DNA of 64,000 bases from Planctomycetaceae bacterium (GTDB lineage: Bacteria; Planctomycetota; Planctomycetia; Pirellulales; Pirellulaceae). Positions 45,801 through 54,346 of this stretch are shown here, one piece after another (position 1 is the first letter of the stretch; each line of letters begins with the position of its first letter). The stretch lies in NCBI GenBank assembly GCA_024642205.1, contig JAHEBQ010000002.1:131081-195080 (forward strand), written 5' to 3'. A program made the position numbers and the translations under genes. The notes under the pieces are model-generated. The model made no database searches. It worked only from the letters and a program-made list of their open reading frames with translations, and was not told the DNA's origin.

Positions 45801-46526
45801 ATGCTGCTGGACAAAAGTCGTTACTCGCAAAAACAGGCTCAAACGGCGATCGAAGCACTTCACGGCCAGATCAATGACCTCTCCGATAAAGGTGGAGTGC
45901 CGCTGGCCAATGCAAATGGAGAAGCGGTCAAGCTTTCCGATTGGTTCAAGCGAACTCTCGATTACGACTTGCCAATGGAAAAAGTCGAATCCCTCGACAA
46001 GGAAGAACTCGAACAAACGCTCGAAGCGATCGTCGAAGACCATTATCATCCGGAGTTTCGACGGATGGAACGAATGGTATTGCTGGAAATCGTCGATTCG
46101 GCCTGGAAAGACCATTTGCTGGCAATGGACTACCTCCGTAGTGCCGTGGGCCAGCGAGGCATGGCCCAACTGGATCCGAAAGTCGAGTACAAACGTGAAG
46201 GCATGCGGATGTTCGATGGTCTTTGGATATCGATCGGCGAACGGGTGACGGATCTTGTGTTTCGCATGGAACAGATGAATGAAGATTTTGTCAGCAATAC
46301 GTTGGTGGAAACCAGTGCCCGCCACGATGATGCTGACGCGGCAACCGAACGAATGCGACAATCCGACATTGGCCAGGAACAGTCGGATGCAATTGATCGT
46401 TCGGGCGCCGCTCAGCCATCCGTCGAGACCATTCGCAATCGGGATGAAAAGATCGGCCGCAATGACCCGTGTCCGTGTGGCAGCGGCAAGAAATACAAAT
46501 CGTGTTGTTTGAGAAAACGAGCTTGA
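42828..46526 (+). CDS. secA: preprotein translocase ATPase SecA, enlarged
   Basis: 1232 residues, about 330 more than E. coli SecA (901). Conserved parts: [17 protein letters not shown] (Walker A), [80 protein letters not shown] and [20 protein letters not shown]. A zinc-binding tail [13 protein letters not shown] ends the protein and should bind SecB or the ribosome. Extra material sits at about 456-505 within the second nucleotide-binding half ([20 protein letters not shown]) and as a long insertion at about 765-1060 in the helical domain. It drives Sec-dependent export across the inner membrane. All ATPase motifs look intact. Confidence 0.97.
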   Translation: [1232 protein letters not shown]

Positions 46527-46658
46527 CGACCGCCGCAAGCCGGCACGAGGTGTGCGCAGGGGTCAACAAGCCTGTTCGGCTTCCTGGAATTTTAAGCCGG
46601 GTTTGCGAATGATTCTCACCGGCAGGTTGGAAACCTGCTCCATGACGAAAGGATTCCT

Positions 46659-48044
46659 TTGGGCAGGTTGCTGAATATCATTTACCTTTGCTTCCTCGTT
46701 CTGTCATCACCATGGCTGCTGTGGCGATACCTGGCTGCCGGGAAAAACAAACGGGGCTGGTCGCAAAAGATTTTCGGGCTGGTGGCGCCGCGAACATCCG
46801 CAAATCCATGCCTCTGGCTGCATGCCGTCAGCGTGGGCGAGGTTAACTTGTTGGCTCCGATCATCGACAGGTTCAAGAATCGGCACCCTGGCCATGAATT
46901 TGTGATTTCGACAACCACCGAAACGGGATTTGACCTCGCATCCAAAAAATTCTCGGAACACTATGTTTTCTTCTGTCCTCTGGATTTCACTTGGGCTATC
47001 AAACGGGTCCTGAAACGACTTCGGCCCCAAATGCTGGTCCTTGCCGAACTGGAACTTTGGCCGAATCTGATTCAAACCACGCGGAACGCCGGCATTCCGG
47101 TCGCCGTCATCAACGGACGTTTGAGTGCAAACAGCTATCGCGGCTACCACCGCTTCCGTGGGTGGATTGGTGGCACGTTCGAGAAACTGTCGGTGATTGC
47201 CGCTCAAAATGAAACCTACGCATTTCGGTTTCGCAAACTCGGATCAAGCCCGTCCAACGTAGTCGTTACCGGCAGCGTCAAATTCGACGGAATCAAAACG
47301 AATCGGGACAACGCTCACACCCAAGAATTGGCCAGGATCGCCGAAATTGGCCCGCGTGAACAGGTCTTCGTCGCCGGAAGCACACAACTCGAAGAAGACC
47401 TGATCGCGGCACGTGTTTACCAACAGTTGTGCCAAACCAATCCCAACTTGCGCCTGATCCTCGTTCCGCGACATCCGGAGCGGTGTGGCTCATTGTCCCA
47501 TCAGTTGAATCAGTTGGGCGTTCCCTCAGTGCTGCGATCAAGCCTGAACTCCGCATGCAATCCGTCAAGCGACACTGCCTCGAACGTCCGGCACTGGTCG
47601 CATGACCGTAACCCCCAACCATCGATTCGCCCCGTCCTGATTGTTGATGTCATCGGAGAATTGGGGGCTTGGTGGGGATGCGCCGACGTAGCGTATGTCG
47701 GGGGCAGCCTGGGACGTCGGGGAGGCCAGAACATGATCGAGCCGGCGGCCTATGGACTACCGGTTTCGTTTGGCCCCAATACCGAGAATTTTCGAGACGT
47801 TGTCGAGGAGCTTTTGGAGCACGAAGCTGCCGAAGTCATTCGGGACGAAGCCACATTGCGGGCATTCGTCGAACGCGCCCTGACTCGACCGGACTGGGCC
47901 TTCGAAATGGGTGTTCGAGCGAAGAATGTTGTCCTGAGCCACCTGGGTGCCTCGCAAAAAACCGTGGATGTCCTTTCCGAGCTATTGGAGGCATCGAATA
48001 GCGCATCGAACGGTTCCTCAGCGCTGCCAACACGTGCGGCATGA
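46659..48044 (+). CDS. waaA: 3-deoxy-D-manno-octulosonic acid (Kdo) transferase
   Basis: 461 residues from a TTG start with GAAAGGA six bases upstream. An N-terminal membrane anchor (IIYLCFLVLSSPWLLW) precedes the GT30 glycosyltransferase: LWLHAVSVGEVNLLAPII, FVISTTTETGFDLA, LVLAELELWPNLI, INGRLSANSYRGYHRF, AGSTQLEEDLIAARVY, LVPRHPER and YVGGSLGRRGGQNMIEPAAY. WaaA adds Kdo to lipid A on the inner face of the membrane, so this organism should make lipopolysaccharide. The segment between about 285 and 325 is a variable insert. Confidence 0.95.
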   Translation: MGRLLNIIYLCFLVLSSPWLLWRYLAAGKNKRGWSQKIFGLVAPRTSANPCLWLHAVSVGEVNLLAPIIDRFKNRHPGHEFVISTTTETGFDLASKKFSEHYVFFCPLDFTWAIKRVLKRLRPQMLVLAELELWPNLIQTTRNAGIPVAVINGRLSANSYRGYHRFRGWIGGTFEKLSVIAAQNETYAFRFRKLGSSPSNVVVTGSVKFDGIKTNRDNAHTQELARIAEIGPREQVFVAGSTQLEEDLIAARVYQQLCQTNPNLRLILVPRHPERCGSLSHQLNQLGVPSVLRSSLNSACNPSSDTASNVRHWSHDRNPQPSIRPVLIVDVIGELGAWWGCADVAYVGGSLGRRGGQNMIEPAAYGLPVSFGPNTENFRDVVEELLEHEAAEVIRDEATLRAFVERALTRPDWAFEMGVRAKNVVLSHLGASQKTVDVLSELLEASNSASNGSSALPTRAA

Positions 48045-48130
48045 CAAGACGTTGGCTGGGGTGCCGAAGCAGGCCCTCTGAGGGTCAATCTGACATGCCA
48101 AAAGTGCCGCCGGCAGCGAACTCGGGTGAG

Positions 48131-48159
48131 TTGAGGGTCGACGGCAACTGTACTATACT
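48131..48159 (+). promoter_or_regulatory. sigma70-type promoter of metK
   Basis: TTGAGG (48131-48136), exactly 17 bp, TATACT (48154-48159). The predicted leader is about 93 nt, with a small TTTGG/CCAAA hairpin; no known SAM-sensing riboswitch was recognised. Confidence 0.6.
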
Positions 48160-48258
48160 GTTGCGTTTGAGCTTGGACCATTTTGGCGTCGAATCCAAAC
48201 AGCTTATCGGCCATCGCGGCCTTGACCATTTGTCGTTTGAAAGATTGAGGAGAGTGCT

Positions 48259-49419
48259 GTGGCCTCTGGAAAGTACCTTTTTACAAGTGAATCAGTCAGC
48301 ATGGGACACCCCGATAAGCTGGCGGATCAGATATCCGATAGCATCCTCGATGCGATGTTAGCTCAGGACCCCGCCAGCCGCGTGGCTTGCGAAACGATGG
48401 TAACCACGGGACTTGCCGTGATTGCCGGCGAAATAACCTCGAAAGCCGACGTCGATATCGAGAAAATTGTTCGCAACGTCATCCGCGACGTCGGTTACAC
48501 TTCCGACGAAATCGGAATTGGTGCGGATACGTGCAAGGTGATGGTTCAACTTGACAAGCAAAGTCCGGACATTGCCGTGGGTGTTGACGCTAATGGTGCC
48601 GGCGACCAGGGTTTGATGTTTGGTTTCGCATGTGATGATACCGAAGAACTGATGCCTCTTCCGATTGCACTCTCTCACAAGATTCTGGCACGCCTGAACA
48701 AGGCGCGTTTCGACGGCGAGGTCAGTTGGTTGCGTCCCGACAGCAAGAGTCAGGTCACCGTTGAGTATGATGGCTTTACTCCCGTTCGCATCGACACCGT
48801 CGTTGTCTCAACGCAACACAGCCCGGACGCAACCAACGAAGAAATCAAAACCTTCATCAAGGAACGAATCGTTGAGCCGCTGCTTCCCGCAGAACTTAAC
48901 AAGGGCAATGTGACCTACCACATCAATCCAACTGGGAAATTTGTGATCGGTGGACCTCACGGGGACTGTGGCCTGACAGGTCGTAAAATCATTGTTGACA
49001 CTTATGGCGGTTGGGGTCGACATGGTGGTGGAGCTTTCAGTGGTAAGGACGCGACCAAAGTCGATCGAAGTGCTGCTTACATGGCCCGCCACGTTGCCAA
49101 GAACATCGTGGCCGCTGGACTAGCCAAACGTTGTGAAGTTCAACTTGCCTACGCGATTGGCGTTTCTGACCCCGTCAGTGTCAACGTTGATACCCAGGGC
49201 ACGGGTACGATCCCGGACGAATCCATTTGCCAAATTGTCCGCGAAGTATTTCCGCTGTCGACGCAAGGGATCATCAACTACCTTAAACTGCGTCGCCCGA
49301 TTTTTCGCAAGACCGCTGAAGGCGGGCACTTCGGTCGAAACGATCCAGATTTTACCTGGGAAAACACCGATGCCGCTGCAAAACTGTCGGAAAAAGCAGC
49401 TGCTACGGTTTCGGCTTAA
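48259..49419 (+). CDS. metK: S-adenosylmethionine synthetase
   Basis: 386 residues; GTG start with GAGGAGAG five bases upstream. Signature segments: [82 protein letters not shown] and the C-terminal [12 protein letters not shown]. The enzyme condenses ATP and methionine to S-adenosylmethionine in the cytoplasm. It has its own promoter and terminator, so it is probably monocistronic. metH lies about 8 kb away on the other strand. Confidence 0.97.
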   Translation: MASGKYLFTSESVSMGHPDKLADQISDSILDAMLAQDPASRVACETMVTTGLAVIAGEITSKADVDIEKIVRNVIRDVGYTSDEIGIGADTCKVMVQLDKQSPDIAVGVDANGAGDQGLMFGFACDDTEELMPLPIALSHKILARLNKARFDGEVSWLRPDSKSQVTVEYDGFTPVRIDTVVVSTQHSPDATNEEIKTFIKERIVEPLLPAELNKGNVTYHINPTGKFVIGGPHGDCGLTGRKIIVDTYGGWGRHGGGAFSGKDATKVDRSAAYMARHVAKNIVAAGLAKRCEVQLAYAIGVSDPVSVNVDTQGTGTIPDESICQIVREVFPLSTQGIINYLKLRRPIFRKTAEGGHFGRNDPDFTWENTDAAAKLSEKAAATVSA

Positions 49420-49496
49420 CCATTAAAGTCTCAGTTCAGGCGAATCTTGATCGCCAATTGCCATTTGTGAAACGGGGCAATTGATTTATTTTAGGA

Positions 49497-49521
49497 GGGC
49501 AACGAAAGTTGCCCTTTTTTT
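49497..49521 (+). terminator. rho-independent terminator of metK
   Basis: Stem GGGCAAC / GTTGCCC with GAAA tetraloop, then seven T. Confidence 0.92.
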
Positions 49522-49579
49522 GTGCCCGAAATGCTGGTCAAACACGTCGCGATTTCCAAGGTTATCACTGAAAAATTTT

Positions 49580-49975
49580 ATGAGTGAATCCGGATCCAAC
49601 AGCCTGATTGACATGGAAGACGAAGGTGAGTCCATCGACGCAGAAGTCGTGTTGCAACAATTGCTGGATAATTCCGAATTGATCCAGCACCTGTCGCGAA
49701 CCACACATGAAGGTCGTCAAACAATCGCTGGCTATTTTCGAATCGAGTTCCAGCCGGGCGAACAGCGGCATATCCTCCACATCCCGTTGACTCCGGCCTT
49801 AAAGATCATTCCCCAGGTGACCGCCCACGTCACCGATCATCAAGACGTTCGAGTACGAATTACGGAACGGCAAAAATTTGGAATTCGCGCGGAGGTCATC
49901 CTGGCAAGGGTAGCCGAGTCAATCCGCCGGGTGCTCGTGGAGATCATTGCCACCGAAATTGAAACCGACGCTTGA
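49580..49975 (+). CDS. conserved hypothetical protein upstream of the pyrophosphorylase
   Basis: 131 residues from the ATG at 49580. The N-terminus is acidic; the middle has alternating beta strands (GYFRIEFQPGEQRHILHIPL, VTAHVTDHQDVRVRITERQK) and the C-terminus a helix. No known family was recognised and there is no signal peptide or membrane segment. It ends seven bases before the GTG of the UAP1-like gene, so the two are probably co-translated. A small regulatory or sugar-nucleotide-related role is possible but not shown. Confidence 0.65.
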   Translation: MSESGSNSLIDMEDEGESIDAEVVLQQLLDNSELIQHLSRTTHEGRQTIAGYFRIEFQPGEQRHILHIPLTPALKIIPQVTAHVTDHQDVRVRITERQKFGIRAEVILARVAESIRRVLVEIIATEIETDA

Positions 49976-49982
49976 GGAAAAT

Positions 49983-51371
49983 GTGAACCCTGAACTTGAA
50001 GAACGCCTGAAACGGTTCGGCCAGTCTCATCTATTGAGGTTCTGGGATGAACTCAGCGACCCGGAGCGTGCACGATTGATCGACCAATTGGAGCGATTTG
50101 ATTTCGGTTTGATCGAGACTCTGTTCAGCCAGGCCGCGGCGGATGAACACTGGGAACAACTCGCTGAAAAAGCAATTGTACCACCGGCCATCACACTTGA
50201 TGATTTTGCCAATGCGAATTCCTACGACAAAGCTTATCGGATCGGCACGTCTGCATTGGAAGCAGGAAAAATTGGCATGATCCTCGTTGCCGGAGGGCAG
50301 GGGACGCGATTGGGATTTGACTACCCCAAGGGAATGTTCCCCATCGGCCCGGTCAGCGATCGAACGCTTTACCAAGTTCATTTTGAACACGTGCTGGGAC
50401 GCTCAAGACAATTCGGAACGACCATCCCTCTTTACGTGATGACCAGTCCGCCGACCCATGACGAAACGACCCGGTTTTTGACGGAGCATGATTTTTTCGG
50501 GATCGCACCTGAGAACGTAAAGATTTTTTGCCAGGGCGTGATGCCCGCTGTTGATGAACATGGAAAACTCCTGCTGGAGGAAAAGGGAAAGGTCTTTGTC
50601 AGCCCGGATGGACATGGCGGCACACTTGCGGCGCTGGTCAACAGTGGTTGTCTTGCCGACGCACAGCAACGTGGCGTTGAGCATTTGTTCTACGGTCAGG
50701 TTGACAATCCAATGATCCAGATCTGCGACCCGGCGCTGATTGGTTATCACCTCCATTCCGGTTCTGAAATGACCTCTCAAGTCGTTCGAAAAAATGAACC
50801 AACACAAAAAGTCGGAAATGTTGTGGAAGTGGACGGGAAAGTCCATATTATCGAGTACAGTGATTTACCGGAAAAATACGCCCGGCAAACCAACGCGGAC
50901 GGCTCGCTGAAATTGTGGGCCGGTAGCATCGCCGTCCACGTCTTTTCAGTCGATTTTTTGCAGCGTTCAAGTGACCGGGCAGATTCTCTGCCGTTTCATC
51001 GTGCCATCAAGAAAGTCGCCTTTCTCGATGACACCGGACAACGCATCACACCCGAACAGCCCAATGCATTGAAGTTTGAGCGATTCATTTTTGACTTGTT
51101 GCCGTTCGCCGAAAATGCCATCGTTTGCGAGGTCGATCCAGCGGACGGATTTTGCGCCGTCAAAAATGCTCCGCCAGCAGAAGCCGAGACTCCCCAGCAC
51201 GTAAAACAAGCGATCTCGGATCTACACGCTCGCTGGCTTTCGGCCGCCGGGGTCAGTGTCGCGCCGGGCGTGACCGTGGAAATCAGCCCGCTGTTTGCGC
51301 CCGATGCGGCAACCCTCAAGGAAAAAGTGGACCCTGGAACGACGATCACTCGGGCGACCTATTTCAAATAG
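49983..51371 (+). CDS. UDPGP-type nucleotidyltransferase (UAP1-like UDP-sugar pyrophosphorylase)
   Basis: 462 residues from the GTG at 49983, which has GAGGA just upstream; a TTG at 49947 would overlap the previous gene. The nucleotide-binding signature is LVAGGQGTRLGFDYPKGMFP (consensus LxxGxGTxMxxxxPK). Other markers are LYVMTSPPTHDET, SPDGHGGTLAALVNSG, FYGQVDNPM and NALKFERFIFDLLPF. The architecture is that of eukaryotic UDP-N-acetylhexosamine pyrophosphorylase rather than bacterial GlmU or GalU. It should make a UDP-sugar (UDP-GlcNAc, or UDP-glucose) for envelope polymers. A GDP-mannose-forming enzyme is encoded next. Confidence 0.92.
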   Translation: MNPELEERLKRFGQSHLLRFWDELSDPERARLIDQLERFDFGLIETLFSQAAADEHWEQLAEKAIVPPAITLDDFANANSYDKAYRIGTSALEAGKIGMILVAGGQGTRLGFDYPKGMFPIGPVSDRTLYQVHFEHVLGRSRQFGTTIPLYVMTSPPTHDETTRFLTEHDFFGIAPENVKIFCQGVMPAVDEHGKLLLEEKGKVFVSPDGHGGTLAALVNSGCLADAQQRGVEHLFYGQVDNPMIQICDPALIGYHLHSGSEMTSQVVRKNEPTQKVGNVVEVDGKVHIIEYSDLPEKYARQTNADGSLKLWAGSIAVHVFSVDFLQRSSDRADSLPFHRAIKKVAFLDDTGQRITPEQPNALKFERFIFDLLPFAENAIVCEVDPADGFCAVKNAPPAEAETPQHVKQAISDLHARWLSAAGVSVAPGVTVEISPLFAPDAATLKEKVDPGTTITRATYFK

Positions 51372-51493
51372 GTCGCTGTCGGATGTTCACGAGGGTTGGA
51401 ACTCTTCCGGAAACTAATTTACTGAACTGTATTTGCCGCGACCGCTTCGCTCTTCCAATCCGGTTCAACATTCAATTCACAAGGACGGTTTTC

Positions 51494-52573
51494 ATGTTAC
51501 ATGCGACGATAATGGCGGGAGGCGCGGGGACTCGGTTCTGGCCGGCTAGTCGGAAGGCAACTCCCAAGCAACTCTTGAAATTGACCGGTCAGCGCTCGAT
51601 GATTCAGGCAACTGCCGACCGCTTGAAAGGGCTGTGTCCCATCGAGAATCTGCTGATCGTGACGAACGAGGCACTGATCGAACCGATTGCGGCCCAACTC
51701 CCCGAGGTTCCGCGCGAATCGATCATTGGAGAACCCGCCAAACGAGACACAGCTCCCTGTGTTGGGCTTGCCGCCGCGTGGATCGCATCACGCGATCCAG
51801 ATGCGACCATGGTCGTGATGCCGGCCGATCATGTCATCGGACCGGACGATGTGTTTCAAGATGCCCTTTCTCATGCAGCCGAATTGGTCGACCAGGATCC
51901 GACACGAATTGTTACCTTTGGTATCAGGCCCGACTATCCTGCCGAGGTTTTTGGATACATCGAGCGGTCTGAAACTCCGCTGACAGCTGCCAGGTATTCT
52001 ACTTTCAAAGTCAATCGTTTCCGTGAGAAACCCGACCTGGCGACTGCACAGCAGTTTGTCGACGCCGGTACGTTTTACTGGAACGCGGGAATTTTTGTCT
52101 GGAAGGCCCAGACAATACTTGACGCGTTACAACGATTCCAACCGGAAATGTCGGCACACATTCGAAACATCGCAGGCACCATCGGGACGCCCGCGTTTGC
52201 CGAGACTCTTCGAACCGAGTTCACGGCGATCAAAGGAACTTCGATTGACTACGCCGTCATGGAGCGGTACGAAAATGTCCTGGTTGTCGAGGCACCATAC
52301 CAGTGGGACGACCTGGGAAACTGGTCGGCAATTCCACGCCTCAAAGGAGTAGATGAATCGGGGAATACAATTGACGGAGATTATCTGGGAATTGATACCG
52401 AGAACTCCATTATCCGGACAGAAAACGGGCACTTGATTGTGACGATTGGAATGAAAGACTGTATTATCGTTCATACCCCCGATGCGACATTGGTGGCGGA
52501 CAAGAACAACGAAAATGCGATCAAGGATATCGTCGCCGAATTAGAGCGACGAAAAATGCAACAGTACCTGTAA
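51494..52573 (+). CDS. manC: mannose-1-phosphate guanylyltransferase
   Basis: 359 residues; ATG at 51494 preceded by AAGGACGG. The N-terminus HATIMAGGAGTRFWPASRKA is the nucleotidyltransferase signature with the GMP-type FWP. KQLLKLTG, VVMPADHVI, FREKPDLATAQQFV, YWNAGIFVWKA and SIDYAVMERYENVLVVEAPY continue the family. There is no isomerase domain, so this is the single-function type. It makes GDP-mannose for glycans. The stop overlaps the next start (TAATG). Confidence 0.94.
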   Translation: MLHATIMAGGAGTRFWPASRKATPKQLLKLTGQRSMIQATADRLKGLCPIENLLIVTNEALIEPIAAQLPEVPRESIIGEPAKRDTAPCVGLAAAWIASRDPDATMVVMPADHVIGPDDVFQDALSHAAELVDQDPTRIVTFGIRPDYPAEVFGYIERSETPLTAARYSTFKVNRFREKPDLATAQQFVDAGTFYWNAGIFVWKAQTILDALQRFQPEMSAHIRNIAGTIGTPAFAETLRTEFTAIKGTSIDYAVMERYENVLVVEAPYQWDDLGNWSAIPRLKGVDESGNTIDGDYLGIDTENSIIRTENGHLIVTIGMKDCIIVHTPDATLVADKNNENAIKDIVAELERRKMQQYL

Positions 52574-53679
52574 TGGAACAACACGCGCCAGAACGCAAAC
52601 CAGACATGAAGCTGCAACATCTTTTGGCGATCCTGCTGGCGTTTGGGTCGATGCCTGGAGCGCCCAAGCTTGCATTCGGTCAAACGTCTCGGGAGGATAC
52701 GTCAATCACCGATCAGCATTTCGACGACGGCGAGCCCGTGGCCTACCCGAACTGGCGGACCAAAACGCTTGGTGGCAAACAATTCTGGACCGATGTTCGA
52801 TATGTTGGTGGTTGGCGGGTTCAGGTCAATTCCCAAACCGGCCACTGCCGCCTGCTTGATCCTGGAAATACACGCCACGCGTCGGGCAACCGGCTGCATT
52901 GTGACGAGTTGCTCGATCAAATGACGGACAACGGGAAAGCAAAACTCGATACTGGTAAAGTCGTAATCACCCTGCATGGATTGATGCGGACAAAATCGGC
53001 CATGCAACCGATGGCGGACTACCTGCAGAAAAACGGCGAATTCACATCCATCAACTTACAATATGCCAGCACGCGAAAAACAGTTGCCGAGCATGCCATT
53101 GCGCTGAAAAGTGTGATCGATCAACTCGGACCTGAAGTGACTGAGATTGATTTTGTCTGCCATTCGCTGGGCAACATTGTCGTCCGGCGTTACCTCGGTG
53201 ATCACACCGATCCTCAGACTGGCTGGCAGGGTGATGTGAGAATCAAAAGGATGGTCATGCTGGGGCCTCCCAACCAGGGCTCGCGGATGGCAAGGGTCTT
53301 GAAGTCGAGTTTTGCGTTTCAGACCATCGCGGGAGTGAGCGGAGTGGAGCTTTCGCGGACCTGGGAAAAACTTGAGCCGACTCTGGCGACACCCCACTTT
53401 GAGTTTGGGATCATTGCCGGCGGACAGCTCAACGAAGAGAAGTTCAGCAATTTTATTCTATCAGGCAAAGACGATTTCACCGTAAGTGTCGAAGAAACGA
53501 AACTGGTGGGCGCTCACGACTTCCTCGTTCGTCCGTTGCTCCACTCAACGATGATGCACCAACCGGAGGTGCTCAAGGCGACACTTAGTTTCTTACAAAA
53601 CGGGTATTTCACTTCCGAACAGGACCGATCGCCGTTACAGGCGAAGCATCCGACTGACGAGGCGGGGAGCCCCCATTGA
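52573..53679 (+). CDS. exported alpha/beta-hydrolase (lipase-like)
   Basis: 368 residues. The ATG at 52573 overlaps the previous stop; the ATG at 52606 would start directly at the signal peptide (MKLQHLLAILLAFGSMPGAP). An alpha/beta-hydrolase core follows: VVITLHGLMRTKSAMQPMAD (oxyanion region), nucleophile elbow VCHSLGN with Ser198 (the usual G-x-S-x-G is C-H-S-L-G), and a late His in LLHSTMMHQPEV. GPPNQGSRMA is typical of lipases and PGAP1-like esterases. It should act on ester substrates outside the cytoplasm. Translationally coupled to manC and ruvX although function seems unrelated. Confidence 0.8.
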   Translation: MEQHAPERKPDMKLQHLLAILLAFGSMPGAPKLAFGQTSREDTSITDQHFDDGEPVAYPNWRTKTLGGKQFWTDVRYVGGWRVQVNSQTGHCRLLDPGNTRHASGNRLHCDELLDQMTDNGKAKLDTGKVVITLHGLMRTKSAMQPMADYLQKNGEFTSINLQYASTRKTVAEHAIALKSVIDQLGPEVTEIDFVCHSLGNIVVRRYLGDHTDPQTGWQGDVRIKRMVMLGPPNQGSRMARVLKSSFAFQTIAGVSGVELSRTWEKLEPTLATPHFEFGIIAGGQLNEEKFSNFILSGKDDFTVSVEETKLVGAHDFLVRPLLHSTMMHQPEVLKATLSFLQNGYFTSEQDRSPLQAKHPTDEAGSPH

Positions 53680-54182
53680 GCGACGTGGATAAAAACGCCG
53701 ATCCGAACGGCACAAGGCCTTCTGCAAGACTGCCCGCAGTAGGGCGAATTGCCGGGATCGATTTCGGGACGGTTCGGATCGGAGTCGCCATCAGCGATCC
53801 GGGTCAGGCAATCGCCAGCCCCCTCGAGACTTACCATCGTCGTTCGATGGAACTTGATGCAAGGTATTTTCAAGATCTGGTTCAGAGCGAACGAGTCGTG
53901 GGATTTGTGGTTGGGCTCCCGGTTCATATGAGCGGAGATGCAAGTCAAAAATCCCGTGAGGCGGTGGAATTTGGCAAATGGTTGCAGGACCACACAGAAA
54001 TCCCTGTCGACTGGATCGATGAACGTTACACGACCTCGATGGCGCGGGAGTTATTGAGCCATTCCAATTTGTCCGGAAACAAACGCAAGGCCCAACTCGA
54101 CAAACTGGCGGCTCAAATTCTGTTGGCGGCCTATCTCGAATCGGGCCCGCAATCGGGTGTCTTGTCGATAGATGGCATTTAG
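53676..54182 (+). CDS. ruvX: putative Holliday junction resolvase RuvX/YqgF
   Basis: 168 residues from a TTG start that overlaps the lipase stop (TTGA). The RNase H-like core is visible: RIAGIDFGTVRIGVAISDPG with catalytic Asp, VVGFVVGLPVHMSG, VDWIDERYTTSMA and KLAAQILLAAYLE with a late acidic residue region. The family resolves Holliday junctions or processes 16S rRNA precursors. The N-terminal 24 residues extend beyond the usual domain. Confidence 0.92.
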   Translation: MSDVDKNADPNGTRPSARLPAVGRIAGIDFGTVRIGVAISDPGQAIASPLETYHRRSMELDARYFQDLVQSERVVGFVVGLPVHMSGDASQKSREAVEFGKWLQDHTEIPVDWIDERYTTSMARELLSHSNLSGNKRKAQLDKLAAQILLAAYLESGPQSGVLSIDGI

Positions 54183-54231
54183 CGTTTTCAGGTTTTAACG
54201 TTTTAGCATAACCGAAGACGAGCTGACGCTT

Positions 54232-54286
54232 CAAAACCTGGCCATAGGCCAGCGTCACAGAAAGTAACGTCTCGCCAGCGGTTTTG
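54232..54286. other. structured convergent intergenic element
   Basis: CTGGCC-ATA-GGCCAG (54238-54252) forms a perfect 6-bp hairpin. CAAAACCTGGC (54232-54242) can instead pair with GCCAGCGGTTTTG (54274-54286), so two folds exclude each other. It is followed by GCTAACGCCCTTCGGCTCAC, a kind of sequence I associate with intergenic repeats in planctomycetes. It lies between convergent genes and may end transcription from both. Confidence 0.4.
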
Positions 54287-54346
54287 GCTCGAGGCTAACG
54301 CCCTTCGGCTCACCCAACCATTGAACAACGGGTTTTGAAATACCCT

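Noticed and set aside
45417..46538. Long reverse-strand open frame (373 codons) opposite secA
   Set aside because: It lies wholly antisense to an unmistakable gene and its translation resembles no family; it reflects codon bias of secA.
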